Shown here one piece after another: positions 8,182 to 17,350 of a stretch of DNA of 64,000 nt. The translations under genes were made by a program, and so were the position numbers. Source of the DNA: RYN-111 sp963760125 (GTDB taxonomy: Bacteria; Actinomycetota; Actinomycetes; Mycobacteriales; SCTD01); the NCBI GenBank assembly GCA_963760125.1, contig CAVXBV010000011.1, forward strand, positions 1 through 64,000. Direction: 5' to 3'. A model generated the notes under the pieces. The model ran no database searches, was not told the DNA's origin, and saw nothing but the letters and a program-made list of their open reading frames with translations. Within the stretch, counting starts at the first letter, position 1. Each line of letters opens with the position of its first letter.

Positions 8182-9117
8182 ATGACCGAGCCGCTCACCC
8201 TCGCCGCCTACACCGCGACGTGGCTCGCGCGGCGGCGGGTGCGGGGTCGGCCGCTCGCACCGCGGACCGTGGCGCTGTACGGGACCTTGCTGCGCGTGCA
8301 CGTCCTCCCCGTCCTGGGGACCACCGCCGTCGCGGACCTCACCCGCCCCGCCGTCCGTGCCTGGTACGACGACCTGCAGGAGCGGCGCGGGCCGATGATC
8401 GCGGCCAAGAGCTACCGGATGCTGCGGGGGATGCTGGCCACCGCGGTCGAGGACGGCCTGCTCATCGCGTCGCCGTGCACGCTGCGTGGAGCGGCGGACG
8501 AGTGGAGCCCCGAGCGACCGGTCCTCACCGTCGCCCAGGTCCTCGACGTGGCCGACGAGGTCGGCGAGCAGTGGCGGGCCCTCGTGCTGCTCGGGGCGTT
8601 CTGCTGCCTGCGGATCGGGGAGCTCGCCGCTCTGCGCCGCAGCGCCGTCGACCTGGCCGGCCCGACCGTCAGCGTCCTCGCCACGGCCGGGCACGTCAGC
8701 GGCCACGGGTGGGTGGTCGGTGAGCCCAAGAGCAAGGCCGGACGACGGCTGCTCACCATCCCCGCCGCGGTCCTGCCCGACCTGCGCCTACACCTGGCCC
8801 GCTACGCCCAGCCCGGCCCCGACGGCCTGGTGTTCACCGGACCGCGAGGCGGACCCGTCCGCTCCTCGACGTTCATGGCGCGGGTCTTCACCCCCGCCGT
8901 CACGCGGCTGGGCCTGCCCGGCACCCACTTCCACGACCTGCGCCACACCGGCAACACCCTCGCCGCGTCGACCGGTGCGTCGCTGGCCGACCTCATGGCC
9001 CGCATGGGCCATGCGTCCACGGAGGCGGCGCTGCGCTACCAGCACGCCACCCGTCGCCAGGACGCTGCCCTGGCCGCGGCGCTGTCGGACCTGGTCAGCC
9101 GGTCCAGGTCAGCATGA
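8182..9117 (+). CDS. Tyrosine recombinase/integrase
   Basis: 311 aa with an N-terminal SAM-like core-binding domain (LTLAAYTATWLARRRVRG to about residue 100) and a C-terminal catalytic domain. Active-site residues are visible: Arg144 in CCLRIGEL, His251 and Arg254 in HDLRH, His277 in MGHAS and the nucleophile Tyr286 in RYQHAT. Phage and island integrases of actinobacteria have this shape. ATG 8182 is chosen because the upstream alternative at 8092 overlaps the 65-aa gene and adds a non-conserved Arg/His-rich tail. No xis gene or obvious att direct repeat was found, so whether it still mobilises the 3.1-9.1 kb stretch is unknown. Confidence 0.9.
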   Translation: MTEPLTLAAYTATWLARRRVRGRPLAPRTVALYGTLLRVHVLPVLGTTAVADLTRPAVRAWYDDLQERRGPMIAAKSYRMLRGMLATAVEDGLLIASPCTLRGAADEWSPERPVLTVAQVLDVADEVGEQWRALVLLGAFCCLRIGELAALRRSAVDLAGPTVSVLATAGHVSGHGWVVGEPKSKAGRRLLTIPAAVLPDLRLHLARYAQPGPDGLVFTGPRGGPVRSSTFMARVFTPAVTRLGLPGTHFHDLRHTGNTLAASTGASLADLMARMGHASTEAALRYQHATRRQDAALAAALSDLVSRSRSA

Positions 9118-9163
9118 CGCTCACAACCGCCGCCCTGCCGCCGACAGGGGAGGTGGAGGTCTC

Positions 9164-11140
9164 ATGACGAGCAGTGCGCGGGCCCGGGTGACGCAGGTGC
9201 TGGACACCGACGCGCGCGGGCCACGGCTGGTCGCGCTCGGCCTCGCCGGGCTGTACACCGCGCTCGTCCCGCTGCACCTGCTGGTCCTGACCGGCGCCGT
9301 CCGCACCACGATGGCGACCACGGCGGCGCTCAGCGCCGTCCTGCTGCTCGCCGTGGCGCTGCTCGCCGACCGCCGTCCCGACCTCGTGCCCGCCCGCCGG
9401 GCGGACCTGATCGGCATCGTGCCGCTCGCCAACTGCCTGCTCCAACTCGGGGTGGGCCACGACCTCGACCAGACCTCCCCGCTGTCCCTGGTCCTCGTCG
9501 CGCTCGGCGCGGGGATCAGCCGCACCCGCACGCTGGTCACCCTGTCCGCGGTGGCCTGCCTCACCTGGGTTGAGATCGTCCGGCAGCTGCCCGCCGACGA
9601 GCTGGACCGGCTCGTCCACCACGCCGTCGGGCTGCTCACAGCCGTTGTCGCCATGAGCCTGCTGTTCGTGCTGCGGCGCCGGCGGGAGGAGCAGCTCGTG
9701 GAGGCGCGCGACGGGCTCAGCCAGAGCCAGGGCCTCGCGGAGCAGAGCCGCCGCGACCTCGCGCACGAACAGCGCCGGTTCAGCCAGGTGTTTCGCGACT
9801 CCCCGGTCGGCATCGGGATCTCCGACGAGCACGGGCACTTCGTGTCTGCCAACGCCGCGCTGTGCCGCCTGTTCGGCCGCAGCGAGGCGGAGCTGCTCGG
9901 TCGCAGCAGCCTGGGCTTCACCCACCCCGAGGACCGGGCGGCGCACGGCCGTGCGCAGACGCTCATCGAGAACGCCGCGGACGGCGTCGTGCGGATCGAG
10001 AAGCGCTACGTCCGGCCCGACGGCGACGTCCGGTGGGCCTGGCTGACGGTCAACCGCATCGACGGGCCGGGCGGCGAGCCCTGGACGCTGGCGCACCTGC
10101 AGGACGTCACCGAGCGCAAGGCTGTCGACCAGGCGCTCGCCGACTCCGAGGCGAACCTGGCGGCCGTGGGCGCCGTCGTCCGTCGTATCCGCACCGGCGC
10201 CGATGCCCGGGAGGCGATCACCGCTGCGGTGCTCGAGCTCAGCGGCGCGCAGACCGCCTCCATCATCGAGCCCTTCGACGCGGACACCCTGGTCGTCGCG
10301 GCGGCCGCCGGCGGCCTGGGTCCCGGGACGCAGATCCCCCTCGCGACGCGGTCGGCAGCCGTCGAGGTCTACCGCAGCGGTCGGCCGCTGTTCGTGGCCG
10401 ATGCGGTGACCCACCCGCTGGTGTCCCCACACCTGGTCGCGAGGTGCGGTGCCCGCTCCCTGCACTTCCAGCCGGTCATCGCCGACGGGACCGTGACGGG
10501 CGTCATCGCGGTGTCCTGGAGCACGCCGCTGCCCTCGCTCCCCCCGCGGATCGCGCAGGCCCTGGAGCTGCTCGCCGACGAGACGGCCGTCGCGCTCGTC
10601 CACGACCAGCTGCTGGCCCGCCTCGCCGCGCTCGCCACGACCGACAGCCTCACCGGCCTGCCGAACCGCCGGGCCTGGGACGACCAGCTCGGGCAGCTGC
10701 TGGCCCGTGCCCGCCGTACCGGCGAGCCGCTGACCGTCGCGATGGTCGACCTCGACCACTTCAAGGCGTTCAACGACACCCACGGACACGTGCGCGGCGA
10801 CGCGCTGCTGGCCACCACGGCCCGCCGGTTCGCCGCCCAGCTGCGCGACGTCGACCTGCTCGCCCGGTGGGGCGGGGAGGAGTTCGCCCTCGCCCTGCCC
10901 GGCTGCCGGACCGACGTCGCGGCGGCCTCCCTGCAGCGGCTGCGCACCCAGGTGTCCCATGGGCAGACCTGCAGCATCGGGCACGCCACGTGGGACGGGA
11001 CCGAGTCCGCCGAGCAGCTGCTCGCCCGCGCCGACGCCGCGCTCTACGACGCCAAGGCCAGCGGCCGTGACCGCACCGTCGCCGCGCTTGTCCCCGCCCC
11101 GCGCGAGCCGGAGCAGGCCCCGATCGCCCGCCCGGCCTGA
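9164..11140 (+). CDS. Membrane PAS-GAF-GGDEF diguanylate cyclase
   Basis: 658 aa. About six hydrophobic segments occupy residues 20-190 (for example LVALGLAGLYTALVPLHLLV), then a linker coiled coil, a PAS domain (about 205-330, FRDSPVGIGISDEHGHF), a GAF domain (about 340-490) and a GGDEF domain (about 495-640). The active site reads GGEEF, compatible with c-di-GMP synthesis from GTP, and RDVD lies exactly five residues upstream, the inhibitory I-site for product feedback. TTDSLTGLPNRRAWD and MVDLDHFKAFND are standard. The start follows GGAGGT. It stands alone, with rmlA 28 bp downstream. An EAL protein at 48.7 kb is the opposing activity in this window. Confidence 0.93.
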   Translation: MTSSARARVTQVLDTDARGPRLVALGLAGLYTALVPLHLLVLTGAVRTTMATTAALSAVLLLAVALLADRRPDLVPARRADLIGIVPLANCLLQLGVGHDLDQTSPLSLVLVALGAGISRTRTLVTLSAVACLTWVEIVRQLPADELDRLVHHAVGLLTAVVAMSLLFVLRRRREEQLVEARDGLSQSQGLAEQSRRDLAHEQRRFSQVFRDSPVGIGISDEHGHFVSANAALCRLFGRSEAELLGRSSLGFTHPEDRAAHGRAQTLIENAADGVVRIEKRYVRPDGDVRWAWLTVNRIDGPGGEPWTLAHLQDVTERKAVDQALADSEANLAAVGAVVRRIRTGADAREAITAAVLELSGAQTASIIEPFDADTLVVAAAAGGLGPGTQIPLATRSAAVEVYRSGRPLFVADAVTHPLVSPHLVARCGARSLHFQPVIADGTVTGVIAVSWSTPLPSLPPRIAQALELLADETAVALVHDQLLARLAALATTDSLTGLPNRRAWDDQLGQLLARARRTGEPLTVAMVDLDHFKAFNDTHGHVRGDALLATTARRFAAQLRDVDLLARWGGEEFALALPGCRTDVAAASLQRLRTQVSHGQTCSIGHATWDGTESAEQLLARADAALYDAKASGRDRTVAALVPAPREPEQAPIARPA

Positions 11141-11168
11141 GGCCCGCCTGCGGCTAGGCTCCTCCGCC

Positions 11169-12035
11169 ATGAAGGGCATCGTTCTGGCAGGCGGCAGTGG
11201 CACCCGGCTCTACCCGATCACCAAGGGCGTCAGCAAGCAGCTGATGCCGGTGTACGACAAGCCGATGGTCTACTACCCGCTGAGCACCCTGATGCTCGCC
11301 GGCATCCGCGAGATCCTCATCATCACCACCCCCGAGGACCAGGCCAGCTTCCAGCGGCTGCTCGGCGACGGCAGCGCCCTGGGGTGCGACTTCCAGTACG
11401 CCGTCCAGGACGCGCCGAACGGCCTCGCGGAGGCGTTCATCATCGGCCGCGCGTTCATCGGCGACGACAAGGTCGCGCTCGTGCTCGGCGACAACATCTT
11501 CTACGGCCAGGACTTCGGCGACCAGCTCGCCAAGTACACCGACGTCGACGGCGCGGCGGTCTTCGCCTACCACGTCGCGGACCCGGAGCGGTACGGCGTC
11601 GTGGAGTTCGACGCCGAGGGGCGCGCCCTGTCGATCGAGGAGAAGCCGGCCGACCCCAAGAGCGACTACGCCGTCGTCGGCCTGTACTTCTACGACAACG
11701 ACGTCGTCCGTCTCGCCGCCGAGATCGAGCCCAGCGCCCGCGGCGAGCTGGAGATCACGACCATCAACCAGCGCTACCTCGCTGCCGGGCAGCTGCGCGT
11801 GGAGACGATGAGCCGCGGCACCGCCTGGCTGGACACCGGGACGTTCGCCTCGATGATGCAGGCCTCGCAGTTCATGCAGGTCATCGAGGAGCGGCAGGGC
11901 CTGAAGATCGGCTGCATCGAGGAGATCGCCTGGGAGCAGGGGTTCATCGACGACGACGGCCTGCGCGCCCTCGCGGCCCCGCTGGAGAAGAGCGGCTACG
12001 GGCAGTACCTGCTCGGTCTGCTCCGTCAGCGCTAG
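11169..12035 (+). CDS. rmlA: Glucose-1-phosphate thymidylyltransferase
   Basis: 288 aa. Converts glucose-1-phosphate and dTTP to dTDP-glucose, the first step toward dTDP-rhamnose and other deoxysugars for cell-wall polymers. The nucleotide-binding motif LAGGSGTRLYPITKGVSKQ and the following MPVYDKPMVYYPLS are diagnostic; LVLGDNIFYG, EEKPADPKSDYAVVGLY and WLDTGT follow in the usual order. Length is normal for the small RmlA class. The other rml genes are not in this window. The 3' end overlaps a convergent hypothetical gene by four bases. Nearby Wzz-like and glycosyltransferase genes support a surface-polysaccharide role. Confidence 0.95.
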   Translation: MKGIVLAGGSGTRLYPITKGVSKQLMPVYDKPMVYYPLSTLMLAGIREILIITTPEDQASFQRLLGDGSALGCDFQYAVQDAPNGLAEAFIIGRAFIGDDKVALVLGDNIFYGQDFGDQLAKYTDVDGAAVFAYHVADPERYGVVEFDAEGRALSIEEKPADPKSDYAVVGLYFYDNDVVRLAAEIEPSARGELEITTINQRYLAAGQLRVETMSRGTAWLDTGTFASMMQASQFMQVIEERQGLKIGCIEEIAWEQGFIDDDGLRALAAPLEKSGYGQYLLGLLRQR

Positions 12036-12616
12036 CCCGCTGCAGCTGGTCCTGACGCCTGTGCCTGCTGGGTGAGGGCCGGGGTGGCCCAGGTCTCCGA
12101 CCGGAACGGGTCCCGCGGAAGCGGGAGCGCAGCGGTGGTCACCGAGCGCGCAGGGGCGTCGACCCCGGCCAGCGCGAGCACCGTGCTCAGCAGCGCGTCG
12201 GTCGTCAGCCCCCGCTTCGCGCCGGCCGCCGTCAGCATCACGCGGTAGACGCTGACGTACCCGGTCGCCGGGCTGTCCCAGCTCCAGTCGACCGAGCCGA
12301 GGTGCTCCGCCGTCCCAGGACCACCCGTGGGACTGGTCCACGGCCCGCTCCACACCTGCACCCCGGCGGGGCCGGGAGAGAACACGCCTCCCGCGGACAC
12401 GTCACGCTGCGCCGCCACCGCCAGCAGCGCGCGGGCCCGCTCCGCCGCGACGACGACGTCGTCGCGGACCTCGCTGTGCTGCGCGGAGCCGCGGGTCAGG
12501 CGGAAGGAGCGGTGCTCGCCGCGGGTCTCGGTCTGGGTCACGTGCAAGGTCATGCCCAAGGCATCGGGGCCTGGCGGGAGCGCCTCGTCACGCGAACGGG
12601 TGAACAGCCCAGGCAT
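12032..12616 (-). CDS. Hypothetical protein
   Basis: 194 aa from ATG 12616; an internal ATG at 12553 (MTLHVTQTETRGEHRSFRLT) is an equally plausible start. There is no signal peptide or membrane segment. The sequence has DVVVAAERARALLAVAAQRD and a Trp-rich middle (VWSGPWTSP, LGSVDWSWDSP), ending in a Pro/Ala/Gln-rich tail. I do not recognise a family. Its 3' end overlaps rmlA tail-to-tail by four bases, and strong hairpins upstream separate it from the Wzz-like gene, so it probably has its own promoter. Confidence 0.55.
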   Translation of the reverse strand: MPGLFTRSRDEALPPGPDALGMTLHVTQTETRGEHRSFRLTRGSAQHSEVRDDVVVAAERARALLAVAAQRDVSAGGVFSPGPAGVQVWSGPWTSPTGGPGTAEHLGSVDWSWDSPATGYVSVYRVMLTAAGAKRGLTTDALLSTVLALAGVDAPARSVTTAALPLPRDPFRSETWATPALTQQAQASGPAAAG

Positions 12617-12620
12617 GACG

Positions 12621-12660
12621 AAGGCCCGCGGTCCCCACCCAGCAGGGGAACGCGGGCCTT
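12621..12660. terminator. Hairpin terminator
   Basis: AAGGCCCGCG (12621-12630) pairs perfectly with CGCGGGCCTT (12651-12660), with an inner TCCCC/GGGGA extension. It lies downstream of the Wzz-like gene on the minus strand and insulates the hypothetical gene that follows. There is no long U tract, as is usual in this GC range. Confidence 0.7.
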
Positions 12661-12670
12661 CGGCCTAGTG

Positions 12671-12706
12671 GGGACAGGTCGCAGACCCAGCTCCTTGACC
12701 TGTCCC
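12671..12706 (-). terminator. Second hairpin after the Wzz-like gene
   Basis: GGGACAGGTC (12671-12680) pairs with GACCTGTCCC (12697-12706), a 10-bp perfect stem with a 16-nt loop, 43 bases past the Wzz-like stop. Together with 12621-12660 it forms a tandem terminator. Confidence 0.6.
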
Positions 12707-12748
12707 ACCCGTACTACGTGGAACCGGCGCAGACCTCGCGCGACAACC

Positions 12749-14462
12749 TCAAAAATCTTTTTCGGTACGTCGCACGCGGCGCAGCACCAGGAGCGCGAGC
12801 CCGAGCACGAGCACCGCGAGGCCGGTCAGGACGCCCGCGACCGTGATCGAGGTCGTGCTCGGCGTGACCCGCTCGGCGGTGGTCGCCGGACCCACCGCGG
12901 ACGGGGTCAGGCGCAGTCCCGGCTCGGGCTGGGTGAGGACCTGGTCGCTCTCCACGGTGCTCACCAGCGTCACCACCGCGGCGTTCGCGAGCGCGACAGC
13001 GCCCGGAGCGCTGGAGGCCGAGGCCACGAGCGTGAGGCCACTGTCGCCGTACGGCACGACCTGCAGGTCCTCGCGCACCTCGCCATCCGCGAGGCCCGCC
13101 TTGAAGACGGCCTGGGCGGTGAAGGAGGAGTTCTGCACCCTGGGCAAGTAGGTCTGCTTACCGAGAGCCTGCGCGCCTTCGACGTCGTTGACGTCCGCTC
13201 CCGGGAGGAACGCCACGGAGCCGCGCGCCTGCCAGGTCGCCTCACGGCTCTTCACCAGCGCCGCCGCTCCGAGCCCGGCCGCAGCGGCGAGCAGCGCCAG
13301 GACGACGAGCACGACGGCGCCCAGTCCCGCGGGCCGAGGGCGTGCGGCCACCGGCCGCCGCTCCTCGGGCGCCGCCTCGACGGCCGCGACGTCCGGTGCG
13401 CTGAACGCCGCCGCAGGGCCCGCCGTCGGCTCCTGGGCCGGCGCGACTCGCTTCTTCGCGGCCGACTTCTGCGGGGCCTTCTTCGGCGCCGACTTCTGCG
13501 TGGCCTTCTCTGGAGCCTTCTCCGGAGTCTTCTCCGCGCGTTCCCGGGGCCGTTCCCGGGCCGTTCCCGGGGCCGATTCCCGGGGCCGTTCCCGGGGCCT
13601 TCGCCGTGGTCCGCTTGGCACCCGCGCGCTTGGTCCCCGTGGCGGCCGCTATGGGCGCGCCGGGCACCTCCGGCGTCACCGACGGACCGGGCTCACCCGC
13701 GCTGACGGGGGGCTCGGCGACCTCGCTGGGAGGCGGCGCGCTGTCCGCTGCCACGGCCTCGTCCGTGGGTCCGGTCGTGGGCCCAGCCGTGGGCCCGGCC
13801 GCTGCGGACCCGGTCCCCTCCACCACGGGCGGCTCGGCCGCGGGGGTCTCCCACGAGCGCGCCTCGGACCCGGGCACCTCGGACCCGATCGCCTCGGACC
13901 CGGGTGCCTCGGCCGCCGCCGCCTGCGGAGCAGCCTGCTTCGGGGCGGCCTTCTTGCTGGCCGCCTTCGCGGGCGTCTTCGCTGCGGGCTTGGTCGCTGC
14001 GGGCGTCTGGTCGCTGCGGGCGTCTTCGCTGCGGGCTTGGTCGCGGCCGACTTCCGGGTGGCAGCCTTCTTGACCGGTGCCGCAGCCTCAGTAACGCCCG
14101 GCGCGTCCGCCGACGGCGCCGACGGGGCCGACGGCGTCTCGGGGACCCGGTCCGGGGCGGGCTCCTGCGGACGCTCCGCAGCGGGCCGCAGCGGGCCCGG
14201 CAGCGGGCCCGGCAGTCCGCTCGGCCGCCGGCTCCACAGGGCGTCCCGCATCCTGGTCGGCGGCCGCACCGGGCGCCGAGACCGGCTCGGCCGGGGGCGC
14301 GCTCGGCGTCGCGACGGCCCGCGGCACCGGCGCGGGCGCGAGGCGACGGGCGGCCGGTGCGGGCGCCGGGCGGCGACGCGGGGCGCTCTCGGGCGCAGCG
14401 GCAGCGGTCTGGTCGGTCGGGTCGTCTGGCACGGGAGCTCCCCCACCCGGGGGCAGGGACAC
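12749..14462 (-). pseudogene. Wzz-like membrane protein with long low-complexity N-terminus, frameshifted
   Basis: The intact C-terminal frame (12749-13621) has a membrane segment (LGAVVLVVLALLAAAAGLG), a Wzz/YveK-like extracytoplasmic domain (GKQTYLPRVQNSSFTAQAVF, then GALANAAVVTLV-like repeats) and a second membrane segment near the C-terminus, the layout of polysaccharide chain-length regulators. Upstream is about 280 residues of Ala/Pro/Lys-rich sequence with KKAPQKSAAKK-type repeats. It starts at ATG 14462 (MSLPPGGGAPVPDDPTDQ) but switches frame about 14190, 14000 and 13560. Each switch falls in short GC repeats (CGTTCCCGGGGC, GCAGCGGGCC, GCTGCGGGCGTC). Indel errors or repeat-slippage variation could explain this. 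The adjacent glycosyltransferase and rmlA support a polysaccharide role. Confidence 0.6.
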
Positions 14463-14564
14463 CTGGCTCCTCGGGACTCGTCGGTCGAACGGCGTGCAGA
14501 GGCTAACAGCGCGGGGCCGCCGTCCGGCGCAGGCGCCAGCGGGACGAAACGGGCGGCGCCGCGC

Positions 14565-15587
14565 TCAGAACTGCTCGGGCGGCCGCAGGAAGGCACCCTC
14601 GAGCCGCTGGCGGCGGTGCAGCGCGGTCCACAGTCCCTCGAGCTCCGCCGTCCGCGCCCCCACCTCCAGGGTGCTGCGGACGTGCTCGCGCCCGGCCCGC
14701 CCCATCGCCGGCCAGTCGTCGCGGCGGTCCAGCAGGGCGCTGAGCGCCGTGGCCAGCGAGCGGGGGATGTCACCGTGGGAGGGCACGAGCAGCGCGCCGT
14801 CCGGGTGCACCCACTGGGCGAGCCCGCCGTTGCGGGTGGCGATGACCGGCACGCCGGCGGCCTGGGCCTCGACCGCGGTCCGGCCCCACGGCTCGGCGTC
14901 ACCGTCCACGGTGCTGCGCGGGGCGCACATGGCCAGGTCGGCGTCGTCCAGGGCGGCCCGCTGCACCGCAGGGTCGTCGGTGACGGTCACGTCCGCACCG
15001 GCCGCCTGCAGCGGGGCCAGCAGCGGCCCGCTGCCCACGAACCGCCCGGTCACCGGCGCCGCGCGCAGCACAGCGGCCACGTCGAGGACACCCGACTGCT
15101 CGGTGAAGTCGCCGGTGAACACCACCACCGGCCGCTCGCGGCGGTGCGTGACCGGCTCGCCGCCCAGCGGGACGCCCGGAGGGACGACCACGAGCCGCTC
15201 GTGCTTGACCCGGCGCGCGAGGACCGCATCGGCGAGGAACTGCGACGGTGCGACCACCAGCCGCGCCCAGGTGAGCGCCTGCACCCGGCGGGGGCTGTCC
15301 GCGGGCAGCAGGACGTCGGGACCGCGGACGCTGACGGAGTACCGGCACACCGACGCGGTCGCGACCTTCCACGCCGCCCACGCCCCCTCGGCGCCGTGGC
15401 AGTGGACGAGCCGGCTGCCGGACCCGGCGAACGCCGCCGCCACCGCGCCACCGGCCAGCAGCGCCGACCGCTCGGGCAGCGCGACCGTGGCCGTGCGCGT
15501 GCTGCGCGTGGCCTCGAGCTGCGCCCGGACGTGGGCCCGGTCGCGCGGGGACCCGCCGAGGACGTGGAGCACCGCCGTACGGCGCAC
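14565..15587 (-). CDS. Glycosyltransferase family 4-like protein
   Basis: 340 aa from GTG 15587 (VRRTAVLHVLGGSPRD). The GT-B layout is visible: an N-terminal acceptor half with LVHCHGAEGAWAAWK and SVSVRGPDVLLP, then the linker VVAPSQFLADAVL, the GT4-type RLVVVPPGVPLGGEP, and a C-terminal nucleotide-sugar half with GRTAVEAQAAGVPVIATRNG, the E-x7-E-like region of GT4 enzymes. It probably adds a sugar to a surface polysaccharide from an NDP-sugar. The start was set by loss of homology-like pattern upstream. The Wzz-like gene follows on the same strand about 100 bp away, so co-transcription is likely. Confidence 0.82.
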   Translation of the reverse strand: MRRTAVLHVLGGSPRDRAHVRAQLEATRSTRTATVALPERSALLAGGAVAAAFAGSGSRLVHCHGAEGAWAAWKVATASVCRYSVSVRGPDVLLPADSPRRVQALTWARLVVAPSQFLADAVLARRVKHERLVVVPPGVPLGGEPVTHRRERPVVVFTGDFTEQSGVLDVAAVLRAAPVTGRFVGSGPLLAPLQAAGADVTVTDDPAVQRAALDDADLAMCAPRSTVDGDAEPWGRTAVEAQAAGVPVIATRNGGLAQWVHPDGALLVPSHGDIPRSLATALSALLDRRDDWPAMGRAGREHVRSTLEVGARTAELEGLWTALHRRQRLEGAFLRPPEQF

Positions 15588-15664
15588 CGCGCACCCCCCG
15601 CTCCTCGACTGACGTCCGCCGGGCAGTCTGCCGCACGCGCGGCGGGGCGAGCCGGCGGCCCAGC

Positions 15665-17071
15665 TCAGCACCCTGCTCTCAGGTCGGCACACCGAGCCCC
15701 AGGAGCGTTGATCCAGGAACGGAACAGAGGTGAGAGGTGCTCCCGGGTGGCCTCGCCACCGAGGCGCGGGGACACGGTCCGTCCCGTCGCGGGGTCCCAG
15801 GGGCCCTCGCCCCGCGAGGAGCCGTCCGTGGACCCGCTGAAGGTGGGAGCGGTCAGCCGCCGGCGCGCGTCGGCCTGCGCCTCCGGCTTGAGCCAGAGGT
15901 CGAACCAGGCGACGGCGTAGTGCAGCGCTACCCGCTTGCCATCGCGCGAGGCACCACCGATCGCGGCGAGGATCGCCGGCGGCACGTAGCTCCACTCGTG
16001 GTGCGTCGACCCCGCGAGGTGCACGACGCCGGTCGGCACGCCGGCTGCCGCAAACGCCGCGGCGTCCTGGTCCCCGGGCAGCTTGTCGGTGGTCGCCAGG
16101 TGGGGCAGGTCGCTGAGGTCCTGGTGCTGGAACAGCGTGGGCACCCCGGGCCGTCCCGTCGGCGCGAGTCGGCCGAAGCCGTCGAAGGTCACGGCCGCCC
16201 GGAAGCGTCGCTGCGGGTCGGCGTTGGCGGCCAGCAGCGCCGCGTGCGCGCCCAGCGAGTGCCCGGCGATCCCGAGCCGCTGGCCGTCGATGCGTCCGCG
16301 CCAGGGGTTCTTGGCCGAGAGCAGCCAGCGGACCCCGTCCAACGCACCGAAGAACTTGCGCGCCTTGACCGCCTCGTAGTCCGCGACGATGCCGTCGAAG
16401 CTCGAGCCGGTGTACGCGGCGACGGCGTCCTCGGCGGTGGACTCACGCGAGGCGGGCACCCCCGCGCAGTCTCCGGTCTCGCGGACCCCTGCCTCCTGGG
16501 GCCGCTGCCACGCGCCGGGCTTGTGGCAGTACTGGCTCTCGTTCTCCGGCGTCGAGGGGTCGGGGTCGGTCGGCTGCCTCTGCGACCCCTTGTCGCCCTG
16601 GACCGACAGACCGAGCACGACGTACCCGGCCTCCGCGAGGCCGTGAGCCATCTCGCGGTAGCTCTGCTCGGGGCCGTCCCCGCCAGTGAGCAGCAGGACG
16701 GCGGGCAGTCCCCGCCGGACGCCTGCCGGTGCGGACAGGTGGCCGTGCATGCGCACGCCGTACCGGTTGACGAGGGACACGTCGAGCTCGCTGCCGTGGG
16801 CCGGGGCCCAGCCGGCGAGGAAGGGGTCCACGTCCGCGTCCCGCTCCGGGTCCTCGTCACCCAGCTGCGCAAGGGCTGGTACCACCAGCGCGTGGCGCCG
16901 CGCGTGCTCCGGGTTCGCCGCCTGGTCCGCGGGCCGCTGCTTGGCGTGGGCGAGCAGCCCTGCCTCGGTCTGCGGCGCTGGCGGGTCGGCGAGCGCCGCC
17001 GGGGCAACCACGCCGGTGATCACGACCACCGCCACCCCCAGTGCGCTCCAGGTGCTCCTCACCGTACGCAT
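15665..17071 (-). CDS. Secreted alpha/beta hydrolase
   Basis: 468 aa. A Sec signal peptide (MRTVRSTWSALGVAVVVITG, cleavage after AALA near residue 28) precedes a dienelactone hydrolase/BAAT-like alpha/beta hydrolase fold. PAVLLLTGGDGPEQSYR forms the oxyanion strand and the nucleophile elbow GHSLGAH places Ser272. A downstream GSTHHEWSY probably carries the catalytic His. Several Cys (YCHKPG, GDCAGV) could form disulfides outside the cell. ATG 17071 was preferred over upstream starts because it begins the signal peptide. Substrate unknown; cutinase-, PHB- or lipase-like activity is possible. Confidence 0.8.
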   Translation of the reverse strand: MRTVRSTWSALGVAVVVITGVVAPAALADPPAPQTEAGLLAHAKQRPADQAANPEHARRHALVVPALAQLGDEDPERDADVDPFLAGWAPAHGSELDVSLVNRYGVRMHGHLSAPAGVRRGLPAVLLLTGGDGPEQSYREMAHGLAEAGYVVLGLSVQGDKGSQRQPTDPDPSTPENESQYCHKPGAWQRPQEAGVRETGDCAGVPASRESTAEDAVAAYTGSSFDGIVADYEAVKARKFFGALDGVRWLLSAKNPWRGRIDGQRLGIAGHSLGAHAALLAANADPQRRFRAAVTFDGFGRLAPTGRPGVPTLFQHQDLSDLPHLATTDKLPGDQDAAAFAAAGVPTGVVHLAGSTHHEWSYVPPAILAAIGGASRDGKRVALHYAVAWFDLWLKPEAQADARRRLTAPTFSGSTDGSSRGEGPWDPATGRTVSPRLGGEATREHLSPLFRSWINAPGARCADLRAGC

Positions 17072-17264
17072 GCGATCCCCCGCTCTCTCGTCCGTCGTGT
17101 CGTCGCCGGTCCCCGGACGGCGGCCGGCCTGGCGCCTCCCAGGTTGCTCGCGGGGGGCCGTCGCCGCATCGGGGCGGACACCCATCCGCGCTCAGGGACC
17201 GCCCTGAGGCGACCGCCACCCGGACGCGCCAAGCCGGGCTCACCCAGTCGGGGGACTTGCGCTA

Positions 17265-17304
17265 GTTACCTGTGGGTAGCATCCTGTTGTTACCGGCGAG
17301 TACT
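17265..17304. promoter_or_regulatory. Twin operator-like repeats upstream of the acyl-CoA dehydrogenase gene
   Basis: GTTACC-TGTG-GGTAGC (17265-17280) is a near-perfect inverted repeat, and GTTACC-GGCG-AGTACT (17289-17304) repeats it 24 bp downstream in direct orientation. They lie 47-86 bp before the ATG. Spacing near two helical turns fits a regulator binding two sites. A TetR- or GntR-type fatty-acid regulator is likely by context, but none is encoded nearby. Confidence 0.45.
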
Positions 17305-17350
17305 CCATCGCCCCGCCCCGACGGACCACCGCACCGAGGAGACCCAGGCC

